A stretch of DNA of 64,000 nucleotides from Harmonia axyridis. Lineage: Eukaryota; Arthropoda; Insecta; Coleoptera; Coccinellidae. This document shows, one piece after another, positions 10,121 to 21,176 of this stretch. The DNA is taken from assembly GCF_914767665.1 (NCBI RefSeq), contig NC_059507.1:34095270-34159269 (forward strand), in the 5' to 3' direction. How positions within the stretch are numbered: position 1 is the stretch's first letter; each line of letters opens with the position of its first letter. A program made the translations under genes and the position numbers. The notes under the pieces are model-generated. The model had not been told where the DNA came from. It made no database searches and was given only the letters and a program-made list of their open reading frames with translations.

Positions 10121-11873
10121 ATTGTCAGATTGTCAAATTTTTTTCGCCTTCACAGCAACTCAACCACAGAAAAGTTGTTTAGGTTGAAGTTTTTTTGATG
10201 AAATTGTATAAACTCTATAGTTTGAATGCCGATTGTAGAAAAAATAGCATATTTTAATGTTGAACACGCCACCAGAACCATCGACTACTCGAACAGAATA
10301 TAGAAAAATACATTTTTTTTTGTGTTCTCTTATAGGCGCATTGAAGTAGGCCTGAAGTTGATTTGTTTTTCGTTTCCTAGGGAAGTAATACATCACAGTG
10401 AAAAATTTGAGTGTGAAAGTTGCGGAAGATTTTCTCCCGTTTTTAAATTCTATATTTTTGTTTGTTCTTCTCAAATCTGATGTCGTGGTTCATCTAAAAA
10501 ACGGTGAGTTACTCTGAATATTATTATTAATATTATTGAATATTTGGTTTATGATCAATGCAAATAAGTCTGCTTGTACCGTACGTTTGTAGTATGAAAT
10601 TTCGTTTTTTAGGAAATATTTTGAACTATTACAAGAAATTCTAGCCAATTTCGGTTTTCATTGCAGAGTAAACGAGTTTCATCCCAAAGTCATCTATTTA
10701 AGTCTTAAATTTGACTTGAAAAGTAGCTTGATATTCAACAACTCGGTTATTTCACATATTCAATTTCCCCAATTACCTCTGTTTAATAATATTTTCAGTT
10801 TTATGAATAGTAAAAAGATTACTAAGACGTATTAAATATGGACGAATATTTACTCATAGTGCAATTGTTTACTCTTGAACTCTTGAAGCAAAAATATTAC
10901 ATTTATATGAACGTCACTCTTGACTTTTCAGAACTTAGTTGGATATTAATTTATTCAAATCATGGAACACAATGGAATCAAGCATAACCATTGAAAGCTT
11001 CACGATCATCAAATACCTATCAAAAACATTAATTGGGGTTGTAACCACTTTTCTCCAACAAACAGTTAAATATTTTAAATATTTTCCAAGAAGAATATGA
11101 CGATTCAAAATGGTAATAGTATGGCAACACACTAACACGGTGGATTAGTTTTTGACATATCTTATGTCATGCAATACATGGAAATATACACTCATCAATA
11201 ATGTTTGGAAATTGTTGAATTGTTCTATCAAAATTAGTTCTCATTTGTGAATACTGATGTTGGGTTTCATGAAACTTTTATTGTGGTGATTTGCTCGCTC
11301 GAATGATTTCTATGTTTAATTTCAGTTAATTTTTGACACTTCCATAGATTTCAAACTACAATTAACGAGTTGATCGGTCAATCAAAGTTTTATCAAACCA
11401 TTTACTAATTATTCATCATATGGTAAACAAATTTGAGAGTGAATATTCTTCGCACGATACAAGAGTACCAGTATCAAGTACTGAGCCGTACTTGGTACCA
11501 CTTTCAAATTTGTTTGATGACAAGTTGTGAGTTGATTAACTGAGTAATGTCGATCACGAATTCCCCTAAAATTTTTCTCGGTGTTAACAAATAATCACCG
11601 ATTTTGATAAAACAATTGAATGGGTTCTGAATATAATTGAAGCGTGTTTCTTTCCATAATTGAAAGGCATAATCTACACAGTGTTGCCATTATAATCCTT
11701 TCCAACTTGTATAATTTCTATTTAAAACCCCTTTACTGAATACTAATATAGTTTTAAGTATGTAAGTACTCTAATTCTGATCGCAGAATTTCTTCTCACA
11801 ATCACTTGATGATTCTACTGTTCTCAGATAATCAAGAACCATAGATAACTGTTAGATTACCGAAAGGAATTAG
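10121..11873. other. Gene-free stretch, no convincing gene
   Basis: AT-rich. Contains short ORFs (for example minus 10160-10474) without recognisable domains and a few scattered short inverted repeats. Nothing further is supported. Confidence 0.4.
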
Positions 11874-12604
11874 TGTAGGCTTGGTTAATCGATCGTCTAG
11901 AGGTATGATTCGATTACCTGGCCTTTCGTCTTTTTCTCCGCGACTTTGTTGGATTTGTAATAATCAAACTCTTTTGAATTATTTACATCTATTTACAAAG
12001 CCACAATTATACAGTAAAAACTCAGTATTGAGAAGATCCTAATAACGTCCTTATAACAAGTTTCTCACTACGGTACTGAATTTCGTCTTTAGCTCGAGTG
12101 TTGATTACTTGAAACGTCTTAGATTATCACGTCTTCGTCGTACTTCAAGTTTTCGGTCGTCTCGTCTTTAATTTGTTCGCGACTCGTCTCAATCTAGTCC
12201 GCGAACCGTCTTTACGTCGTACGTCTTCAGTTGACTCGTCTTCGGCTTAATTTTAACTGACTCTCTGACGATTGGAACTTACCCTGTCTCGAATATCGAC
12301 CTCCCTTCTTTAGGCTTGACCACACCCTTAGGGAAAGTACCATCCCCTAGTCCAATAAGAATTTTGCCGTACCGCCCACAAAGATCTTCGCGGATTCCTG
12401 GAAATCGAATATTCTCGAAGGATAAGAACCTGATACACAGATGTGACACATCTGGTACGACCGTGTTGTCTTCAAACTTTCTCAACCCCCCAATAATTCT
12501 CTTCAAGATTTACAACTCCATGACATATCTTCGACACCTCGAAGAATTACACATCATTTTTACATTATATGTACAATAACAAGAAACAATAACTGTATCC
12601 TACA
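11874..12604 (+). mobile_element. Solo LTR, 731 bp, TTAG target duplication
   Basis: Starts TGTAGGCTTGGTTAATCG and ends ATCCTACA (TG...CA type, with 6-bp inverted ends). It is flanked by TTAG at 11870-11873 and 12605-12608, a 4-bp target-site duplication. A second copy lies at 51572-52443. The middle (12060-12250) is rich in CGTCTT/CGTCGT/CTCGTC motifs. No internal retroviral-like coding region adjoins, so it is a recombination-derived solo LTR. It ends 113 bp before the splice acceptor of the H15 gene's first coding exon. Confidence 0.8.
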
Positions 12605-12734
12605 TTAGTTTGTCCCATACGAAATCTGCAGCCAGTATTGCCAAATGATGACAATTTCTTCCAATTACTGATCTCATATTATTAGTTTCCTAGTCCTGAA
12701 GAGCGATATTTTTTCAGATCTGCTGCAACGGAAA

Positions 12735-13054
12735 ATGAAGGCAGGCGGCCCACGTCGGCTACCCCACATTCTGCAGGCCATAGAGGACCTGGGGGACGTC
12801 AGAGGCTGCAGCACCAAGCGGATCATCGATCAGCTGGAGAGCACTCACTATGGCAACACTGAGAGGCCGAAGAACCTGACGGGCGACGTCAGAAGGGCTC
12901 TGAAGTACGCCGTGGACAACGGCATCGTCAGAGAACGGGCCGGAAAGTTCACCGTGGCAAGCTTCTACGGGACCAAGAGGGGCACCGATCCCAACAAGTC
13001 TATATTCGACTGCAGGAGGCGGAGGAAGAGGGGAGGCAAAAGGAGAAGGCGCAG
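12735..13054 (+). CDS. H15 (linker-histone-like) protein, first coding exon
   Basis: Encodes residues 1-107 (last codon split). Residues about 8-75 (LPHILQAIEDLGDVRG... to ALKYAVDNGIVRERAGKFTV) match the winged-helix H15 fold of linker histones, expected to bind nucleosomal or linker DNA in the nucleus. A very basic tail follows (CRRRRKRGGKRRRRR). The exon opens at an acceptor (TTTTTTCAG, 12709-12717); the frame is open back to it (LLQRK before the Met), so an upstream coding exon cannot be excluded. The donor is CAG/GTGAGT at 13055. It is markedly more GC-rich than its surroundings. Having introns sets it apart from canonical replication-dependent H1 genes. Confidence 0.78.
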
Positions 13055-14293
13055 GTGAGTTTGATTGTGGAATGTCTTTTTGGGAGAAGGAAGAAATTGG
13101 GGTTTGGTGAGAAGCAATAAATATTTGAGGTGCACCCTCTCTCTTAAAAGATTGCGATGATTTGTCCCGGGATCACTGATGGAGTCATCAGTATGGCAAC
13201 TCAGTGATCGATACCCTTCATAACTTTAGCGGAGTTTGGTGATCATGCCGTAGAATGTTTGGGTTTATGTCCCAGGTGGTGCCCTTCTTAAGAGAAATTT
13301 TCAGCATTCGACGCCATCTCTCGAGCTAACAAAGATCCGCAATAGAGTCTTATAATGCAAGTGAATCTACATAATTTCGAGCTGTTTCAGTTGGTGATCT
13401 ATTGTTGGTCTGCGAAGATTATGTTCTTTAAAATTATACCATAGAGAGCTCTAGTAATGAGCAAAAGGATAGAGGAAGACGGACTTGAGCTATCAAAGAG
13501 AAAGGGCTTGGAGAATTCGGACATGAAAGGAAAAATTCATATATTTTCAACAAGCTCCTCTCTTAGTATAAACTTCATATGTACAAGAAATGTTTTCTGT
13601 TCGATATAGAAATAGATGCGTTTGTTTTTGCCAGTCAAGTAGCTGCTAGAAATCAACTTTTGAGAATTTCGATTGGTTTCATGTCTTTCGAACTTGACAA
13701 TTGCTACCTAATCAGCTAATTTGATAACACCCATGGAAGAACTTTTTGAGCATGTCGGTCTTGGACATATGCACAGTATATATTTATATGTATATACACA
13801 GTATGCTCTTTTTTGCATTTGTAGGCCGTGCAAAAGCCAACTACTGACATTCCCATGCGCTACAGAAGGTCATTATACCAACAGTCAACAAATAATTCAG
13901 AGCTCAGCTCTGAGTAGCTGCATGAGCTTCTTTGTGGATAACGAGAAAAATTCACGAATCTTTTAGCTTTTGTTAGTGCAGGAGTATTTCACCATGAATA
14001 TATCTAGCTATTGTTGGCAAGAAAAAGTTTTAAGTCCTGGTGGATCAAATTTGTGTAGAAGAGCTCATTGAAAAAATTCAAGCAGCAGTCTGGTAGAATC
14101 TTTGAGAATTAAAAGTATTCCAAAAAGGTTGTTTTTGCAGCTACTAACCCGAGGAAGATCTCACCAAAAATTGCTTTATTACTATTCTGAAGGTCCTGAA
14201 AATTATTTCAGCTCTTGTAGAACCTTCCAAGGCCTCAGAAATCTTCGAATACCATAGGTGCGAGAGTCATTTTCTGATGTTTTTTCTTTTCAG
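13055..14293 (+). other. Intron 1 of the H15 gene
   Basis: GT at 13055-13056 and CAG at 14291-14293. No clear repeat or nested exon recognised; a TATATGTATATACAC-type AT run lies near 13785. Confidence 0.7.
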
Positions 14294-14523
14294 GAGACAT
14301 GCAAGCCTCAGCAGTGTCACGGACTCTGAGGCGTCATTGTCAGGGGAGGACTGGGAGACGAATAGGGACCGATCGTATTCGCGCAGTCGCAGCAGGTCAC
14401 CACAGTATACAACCGAAGGCATAATAAGTCACCGTAGAAGGAGGGGCAAGAAAAGGCGTAGGAGAAGGGGAAGGAGGCGCTCCCTGAACGACCGAGACGA
14501 TGAGCCGAAGACACCTGGAAGAG
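14294..14523 (+). CDS. H15 protein, middle exon (RS and Arg-rich)
   Basis: Continues the frame through a split Arg codon. Encodes an acidic Ser stretch (SLSSVTDSEASLSGEDW), an RS run (DRSYSRSRSRSPQ) resembling SR-protein phosphorylation tracts, a long basic run (RRRRGKKRRRRRGRRR) and an acidic patch (DRDDEPKTPGR). The acceptor is TTTTTCTTTTCAG; the donor GAG/GTATGTGG at 14524. Function is inferred as DNA or RNA contact and nuclear localisation. The RS dipeptides could be kinase targets. No globular domain in this exon. Confidence 0.75.
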
Positions 14524-15108
14524 GTATGTGGATGTTTTTGTATTGTTAATGCGCTGTTCCTCGAAAATTAATTATGTTATAAACTAGTGCAGATTTTCGA
14601 ATCATCAAGTGTGCCATTCGAAAATGGCACTAATTAGAAAACAAAGAGACGCTGTCCCGAAAAAAGTCTTTGGTGACTATTTGTGAATTCTACCTTTTTT
14701 TGATTCACGCATAGAACCAACAGAAAGGCACGGGCCAGCAGTGGAGTATTTTCGATTATAATTCATTGATGATGGTCGTTGAATTTGCAAGAGATGCGGC
14801 ATGATTTACGCAAGAAAACTGTGCGGGAAATTAATGGTTCGTGAACGTTTTCGAATGAAATGGCTTTTTTCCCTCACCATCCCAAAATTACTTTTCGGGA
14901 ACTAAGTGATGCATTGATTTTCGCGAAATTCATCGTGAAATAATTGAGTTTGTCGAGCACGGCGTCGATAAAAAAATCCGGTGTCTTCGAACTGATCATT
15001 TCTGTACTTGGGAAGTCGGACAAAAAGAGAAGGGATTCGGCTTTATTCTTAACCGAGAGGAGGAGGAGGAGGAGCGGAGGGATTGAAAAAGATCAAATAA
15101 TGGGGTAT

Positions 15109-15114
15109 TTTATT
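15109..15114 (-). promoter_or_regulatory. Possible polyadenylation signal for the nested minus-strand exon
   Basis: AATAAA on the minus strand, 36 bases beyond the stop codon at 15150. Its placement supports a terminal exon, but the motif is common in AT-rich DNA. Confidence 0.35.
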
Positions 15115-15149
15115 TATCCGTTTTTGGTCCGGCTACTCGATCAATCACT

Positions 15150-15395
15150 TTACTCCACTTTGAAACCTCCATTGTAATCAATTGGTGGACTATCCATCCT
15201 GAGGATTATTTGTTGTGTGCGCTGATAGATAGATGGAGTTGAAGATACCGGTTCAGTTTTCATTTGATGTCGACTTCGTTTCGAACTTACCGGATAATTA
15301 GTTTCGTTCGGATATGTCGTGCCGAAAAGATATTCGCGAGATATTTTTTGAGTCGGTAATGGTCTAAAACGGTAAGGAAATACTTCACTTGATGC
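15150..15395 (-). CDS. Candidate terminal exon of an unknown gene nested in H15 intron 2
   Basis: On the minus strand an acceptor (TTGCATTTTCCAG, just above 15395) opens a phase-0 frame of 81 codons. It starts ASSEVFPYRFRPLPTQKISR, continues EYLFGTTYPNETNYP, SSKRSRHQMKTEPVSSTPS and ends MDSPPIDYNGGFKVE with TAA at 15150. An AATAAA signal lies 36 bases past the stop. A GTAAGT donor after TNYP offers an alternative shorter exon. Composition is protein-like rather than a repeat shadow, and there is no second copy in the window. No domain recognised and no upstream exon found. Confidence 0.38.
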   Translation of the reverse strand, partial: ASSEVFPYRFRPLPTQKISREYLFGTTYPNETNYPVSSKRSRHQMKTEPVSSTPSIYQRTQQIILRMDSPPIDYNGGFKVE

Positions 15396-15734
15396 CTGGA
15401 AAATGCAATTATGTCTGCCTGTCATGCCGTGTACAATATAACTCTCGAAAAAAAAATGATTGCAGGCACTATTATCAAGATAGATTCTTATCTCAAATCT
15501 TAAGTTCTTTGGTGAGCAAAATCCTTCTAGGGAGCTGTCAATTTCAAAACTGCAGGTTCGATCGAGATGAAATTCAGCATTTAGTTGTAATTATTTAAAC
15601 AACATGGTATTTTGTACGAAGCTTGAAATGGTTATTCTATTGTTCCTTTTTGATATTTTTGACTGATTCAACTTTAAAAAAAATCACTCGGTATACATAC
15701 TCACGCAAAATGTTAACCCAATCGAATCAGTAAT

Positions 15735-16583
15735 CATTGGGAAGAGACTGATTGGGAAAGAGTGCACTGAGCATATCTTTCATGTGGACGTCTGTATACA
15801 AGGGAACGTCGATCACAATGGTAGACGCAGAATCTAGACTCATCTGTGAAGAGAACTCTTTCCCAATCAGCCTCTTCCCAATGGATATGCTCTCTCGCAA
15901 AATCCAAATGCACCCTTCGATGGGCTGGGGTAAGAGCTGGGCCTCTTGCCGTGACACGAGGCCTTAAATCATATTCTCTGAGGCGATTTCTTATTGTCTG
16001 AGTGCTAATTTACACCCCATGAGTTTGCTCAAGCTGATTTTGAAGGAGGCGAGCGGTTCCAAACCGTTGTCTCAACGAAGAAACTCTCAAGTAACGTTCT
16101 TGAATGGCAGTTGTTACCCGTAGTCTACCCTGTCCTGGTCTTCGGACATTCATACCTGTCTCCCTGAATCGCTGCAACATTCTGGACACACTTGTATGGG
16201 AAACTCCAAACCTTTCTGCAATTCTTGTGTATGTCCACCCTTCTTCTCGCAAAACTACCGCTTGGGCACATTCCTCTTGGGTCAAATTGCGTGTTTCGCG
16301 TTGCATAGCGCTCGTGTGCAGAAAATCAAACGAGAGAAAAACTATTGGTCACTAGAATTGCTCGAGAACAACTGATTTCAGAATGGAGCCAATACATTGA
16401 AAATCTGATAATCTCATCTTTTTTTATTACTGCTGGGAAAAAACATCTGTATTGAAGAAAAACGTTGAAAGTGGATAACATATGCATGCATAATTCTGAT
16501 AAAAATAATTATCATTGAGAACACTTTCAGTTGTAGAATAAATTTGAGATTTCCATAATATGCGTTTATTCTTTTGCGCAGTG
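15735..16583 (-). mobile_element. Tc1-like copy 2, snap-back form with normal-sense loop
   Basis: Right end is the inverted Tc1 terminus (…TTTTGCGCAGTG, then TA at 16584). Minus-strand transposase starts at 16306 (MQRETRNLTQEECAQAVVLR) with the HTH region, then runs through HWEEADWERV. The loop 15763-15855 continues in the normal sense (FTDESRF, first catalytic Asp, to ERYAQC). It then meets an inverted 28-bp arm (15735-15762) matching 15856-15883, and the element ends. Inactive; lies in the H15 intron. Confidence 0.85.
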
Positions 16584-17555
16584 TAAAAGGTATTTTCAGA
16601 ATTTTAATGATGAACTTAATGATGGAAAATGTATAGTGTTAACTTCATGTTTGTCGATTTTTCGATTCAATCACTGTAATCCTATGTTCGAAAAGCCAAT
16701 TATTGAAAATTGCTAATCCCGTGTTCCGTCCATGTAATCATCAATCAAACGACTACCCCTCTGTAGATGATTACTAGCCATTGAAATTGGTACAGATTCG
16801 TTCTTCTTTCTCAGAATTGAAAATAAAATCCCCCGGAAGAGGATGGGTACATAATTCATTTGGGTTAATTTAATTCAATCCGAAACCCTTTACCAATCGG
16901 GGAAAATCCAGAAATGGCGAAACCGTACAATCTGATTAATCTTTATAACTCGATCTAATCAACCCGAAAATAATTTATCACTATACTCTTTTTAATTGAT
17001 TTTTCATGATCCGATATTGCGCCTCAGTTGAAAAGTGAATTGAATTAGAATTGAAAATTTCATAACTTCGATTCGCTAGTGGGTAATTGATTTAATTTTT
17101 AACAGTTTCATGATGTTGAGAATCTATCAGTCATTTAATGGAAAAAAAAAGCAACAACAATAGTGAATTATATCCCATATAATTCTATACAGGTTGTCCC
17201 AACGAATATTTCCCTTCTGTCAAAAATTCTATGTGAATGGAATGCTCAGTCAAAATTTTCGAAATCGGTTCATTATTCACGAAATAATGAGTTTGAACTA
17301 CCTTCAAAAGGTGATGTTGAACAGACAGTTGAATCGACCAAACTCGAGAGCCTTAGAGTTTTGAAGAATACAAAAATAATTTTATTATTATATAGTTCTG
17401 TATTAGGAACGAAGAATTCCTAAAACGACATTTTTCTGAAAAAAAAACCACCCGAGGGTGATAAAAACCAAGTTTTTTTGTTCTCTAAACATCACAAAAT
17501 AGTAATTTACGTAACAAGTTCGGAAAATAGGGTATTTTTGGACGAATAGACAAAA

Positions 17556-17585
17556 TTCCAGGACGAGCGTAAGCGAGTCCTGGAA
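17556..17585. repeat. Hairpin with GAGCGTAAGCGA loop
   Basis: Perfect 9-bp stem TTCCAGGAC/GTCCTGGAA around a 12-base loop. Similar GAGCG...GCGAG cores occur in dispersed insect repeats. Probably marks a repeat end within the H15 intron. Confidence 0.5.
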
Positions 17586-17780
17586 GTCTGTGAGTCCAAA
17601 AAAACCATTTTCGGGCGTGTTGCGTACAATATTTTTTCGGCAACCATGTGATATAACACTATCGCTGCTGCTCTCCATATTTTATTGCGATTGCGATAAA
17701 AAAAACTTGCAAATTTTTGACAACTAATTTCATATAAACTGTCAGCCGTTATCTCGGATGCTATGGATTCTATGATTCTT

Positions 17781-17876
17781 TTCCGGACTAGTCCGGGAAG
17801 TACGTACTTTCCGGACTAGGCCGGGAAATGCTACTTTCTCAGAGAAAAAGCGTCCGGGAAGTGAGCACTTCCGGAC
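17781..17876. repeat. Cluster of short palindromes (TCCGGA cores)
   Basis: Within 96 bases: TTCCGGACTAGTCCGGGAA (17781), AGTACGTACT (17799), TTTCCGGACTAGGCCGGGAA and GTCCGGGAAGTGAGCACTTC plus CGGAC (17852-17876). All are self-complementary with shared CCGG(A) cores, so several alternative stems are possible. Likely the GC-rich subterminal part of a repeat. Confidence 0.55.
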
Positions 17877-18621
17877 GGTTGCCGAAAAAAGCTTTTTAAC
17901 TAAAATACCACCATCTCTTTCCTATTCTAAAAAATATGGAGGTTTTGCCACCCTCTAGTGATTTTTTCGGAACATCATCAACATGCCATCATTTCTTGCT
18001 CCCTAATACAAAACTTGAAAATTATATTTGGATTTTTTGAAACTCTTAGGTTTTTCGTTAGAACTTCCTGCTCAACATCCCTTTTCGACGGTGAGTTCAA
18101 TATTACATTACATATATCTTCAAAAGTGTACTATTCTTTAGTGTACTGAAAATTTTGACTGGGTTATGCACAGAACATAAATAATTTTGAAACTAAACAA
18201 CACTTGACATCTCTTCCCTATTCAAAAAATGTTGGGGGTTTATGCCACCTTCATGGGGTGGTTTTTTCGGAAAAAAACTCATTATGAAAAGAAATTTGTT
18301 CCCTACAAAACAGAAGTTGGTTTTTTCAATCGGAGAAAATTCTTCTTTTCTGAGTTCTGGGAAGGATGGATAAAATTTTCGATGGGTCACCCTATAAACA
18401 GTTTTCTCTAAGAGAATGATGATACTGACACTAATTCGATTTCTTCATTAATTTTCAAAACTGAATTCTTGTAGAAAAAACTCGAATGAAATGATGATTG
18501 TTCGCTCAAAAAGTGTGTTGTGACGTCAGCGTCAATCAAATTGAATTTATTACCTTCGAGCAATGTTAGTACATATTTTGAAGAAACTCTGAAGTGCTAA
18601 TTTCAACCTATATTTTCACAG

Positions 18622-18728
18622 ATGGCAGGTGTCTCGCTCATCACATGAAAGATTGTGAAAATCCAGGATGTCAACGTAACCACGAAAAAGAAATGGACGA
18701 AGAACAGCCTGGAAGTTATATCAACTGA
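18622..18728 (+). CDS. H15 protein, last exon with Cys/His cluster
   Basis: After acceptor TATTTTCACAG the split codon completes Asp and the frame reads DGRCLAHHMKDCENPGCQRN then H, EKEMDEEQPGSYIN and TGA at 18726. The three exons total 657 bases, 218 residues plus stop. Three Cys and several His within 18 residues (C-x2-HH-x3-C-x4-C-x3-H) look like a small metal-binding knuckle, though no named zinc-finger family is matched. In-frame joining across two introns is strong support for the gene model. Confidence 0.75.
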
Positions 18729-18816
18729 TCCCCCACTTCTGTTTTGTGCCTTCTTTTACGGTATCCGAAATTATTGTGAATTTAATTCCTCTTCAGTGAA
18801 AAGTGTCTCCTGAAAA

Positions 18817-18822
18817 AATAAA
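18817..18822 (+). promoter_or_regulatory. Polyadenylation signal of the H15 gene
   Basis: AATAAA lies 89 bases after the TGA. It implies a polyadenylated message, unlike replication-dependent histone mRNAs that end in a stem-loop; no histone-type stem-loop was seen. Confidence 0.65.
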
Positions 18823-20497
18823 AGAATTCGAAAAAATCAGAACAATTTTTTGTACAATATTCTTTTTTGACTCGACAATGTCTCCTTTTCAATTAGAACA
18901 CTAGAACGATGAAACGAAGTTAGATCTGCTGAACAAGTTGCTCACTAAATGATATTCATTGATTTTAAATTTTAAGAGAATTCACTGAATTTTTATTAAA
19001 ATTAATGGAATACCATAAATAATCGTCTAGTGATTTTTGCATTGAAAATGGTGGTTGGCAGAACTGTTTTATGTATCACAAACTTGAGAAGAAGAATATG
19101 GAATTATCCGTACAAGCAGAATTCCAACTTAAAATAATCAAATAGAACATAAAATTATTAAATATAACCATGAAATGTATGTGAACCTGAAGATATTTGT
19201 ACAGGATTTTATTCTACAACAGTTCAGTTATTTAGTCAAAATTAGGTGAGAATCTCGGAATTTGAGAACTCGTCTCAAGACTTACGTATGTTAAGTTGTA
19301 CTCGACTCGTTTTACTCTATGTAGGTTTTGAGATCACTTTCAGGATATCAAAATACAAGTTCCTTTAATTCTGTGGCTAATTTGTTCATTCTGCCATTTT
19401 GTAACAAAATCGTGTTGGAATATCTAAGAATAGCACAGATTTCTTGGTTATATTTTATTATTATACGTTTGTGAAACTCTCCTGTCATCGGATTCATCTA
19501 TTATCTCAATTACCTGTCAAATTTGTGTTACAGAATTACAATTATCAATGTGAAAATCTCTAAACAATATTTATGGAAATTCTCTATCAATTTTAATGGA
19601 AATTCAGCCAAATAGATGAAAAAATTTACCTATCATACTCGTTTGAAGGTCTTTTCTATCCCTCGTTCATTGAAAAACTTGTTACTTCGTCTTTCACTTT
19701 TGAATTTTGAATCGTAGAAGAATATTCTGTACTTGTATTACTACATGGTAGGTATTTCAGAATCAACGCATTTGTCACAGAAATAGAGAAACTAATGAGT
19801 GTCATAGAAATCATCAAATGATGATAGGTGTGACTTATTTTACTTTTAAGGCGTTTTTCCATATTATTATTGTCAAATCAGTGCATTACGTCTAATCCAA
19901 GTAAGTGAATAAATATTAAATTATTTTTCATACTATTAAATAGGATGTTGCAGTTATTTCCTTGAGAAAATAAAGATATTTTGTACGCGCTGATGCAACT
20001 TCTCTAATTCAATATGACAGAACCCAATTTGATAAATGGAAATGTCAATTGTGTACACAATCCAAACACCAAGGCGGCGGTCATTCGTATAGTGTTTCTA
20101 TCGAATTACGTGCGCTGCTAGAATATTACTCACATTGAAACTTGATTTTCTAGAACAATATCGGACACTGGAGAGAATTCCTATTCATATTCATGATCTC
20201 ATTAAGCCATGTTTAAGAAACTGAGGATTCCGAATATCTATTTCCGAATGGACGATTGCTGTTAATTGATCGATCAGCAGGATATTCAGATTAAATCCAA
20301 TTTAAACTGAATATTGTAATCGTTGATGAACCTATAGGATTGTTATATGCAGTTCAAATTACTGAAGAGAAATGAATGTACCTGGATTGTTTTATTAGGA
20401 GTGACATGTGACTCTTTGTGGTGAGATTGTATCTTTAACAATGCAGAGATCAACATTTTCACCAATAACGTATGCGAATTGTTTCGAGAGTCTGTAT
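18823..20497. other. Gene-free AT-rich stretch downstream of the H15 gene
   Basis: Short ORFs only (for example minus 19656-19862), none recognised. No repeat termini identified. Confidence 0.4.
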
Positions 20498-21176
20498 TTC
20501 AAAAAATAGTGACTTTAGAAAGTAATTTACACATCGGCTGATAAATTGGTTCCAATTTTAAAAGTTACAGTACAACTGTGATGTCAAAATTTTTCATATA
20601 CTAAATGGATTCTTTGAACTTTATTTCTGTCTTATTATGATATGGCTCTTCCATTCACTAAGCTACACTATTTAAATTTATCAACCAGTTTTTTCTGTTT
20701 TCTTCACCTGTTTATACACCACAGTTAAAATGATCCATAAGAGTTATTTGATAAGAATTTTGCAAGCAGGTTGGTATCCAGTGTCCATCAGTAATGCAAC
20801 AATTTTTGAAGAGCCTTTGGTGAAAAGGAATATGCATATTTTAATGATCTTCAATGGGATCTTTCATGGGCGACTCTTAAATGAATAGATATCTCTTCAT
20901 TGGATTTTCTTGAAATGAGATAGCATTTCACTATATTTTTACGTTATATAATCTGAAATTCAATTTATAAAATCATGACTGTATGCGTCCCTTCCTAATA
21001 ATCGTAATTTCGAAAATTCAGGATCTTTCGGATACAAAAATGATGAAAATAATTTAAAATGGTTATTTCTATGAAGAACCATAGCAATTTTTAGTGATAT
21101 TTTTATAACCAGAAATAAAGCCGCGACTAGACGTTCATGGCCTACTTCGATGTCAATAATTCCTGAATAGACTGTA
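20498..21176 (-). pseudogene. Duplicated segment A, possible chemoreceptor-like gene fragment
   Basis: 679 bp nearly identical to 30250-30927. Minus-strand frames include SGIIDIEVGHERLVAALFLV with IKISLKIAMVLHRNNHFKLF and SSFLYPKDPEFSKL. A second frame reads KIPLKIIKICIFLFTKGSSK followed by IVALLMDTGYQPACKILIK. These hydrophobic-then-basic patterns resemble N-terminal parts of insect odorant receptors, but the match is impressionistic and the frames are broken by stops. No inverted ends, so it could be a duplicated gene relic or an unrecognised repeat. Confidence 0.3.

Larger units (their letters stand above)
14524..18621 (+). other. Intron 2 of the H15 gene (4.1 kb)
   Basis: Contains a candidate minus-strand exon (15150-15395), a snap-back Tc1 copy (15735-16583) and a palindrome cluster (17556-17876). 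A GGA-rich run lies near 15055-15080. The rest is AT-rich and unassigned. Confidence 0.7.

Noticed and set aside
10382..10502. Plus-strand HHSEKFECESCGRF reading like a zinc-finger linker, followed by a GTGAGT donor
   Set aside because: Only one Cys pair and no following His pair; the frame then becomes hydrophobic and stops. Probably chance.
12735..13054. Calling the H15 gene a canonical histone H1
   Set aside because: It has at least two introns, an Arg-rich rather than Lys/Ala-rich tail, a polyadenylation signal and no histone stem-loop.
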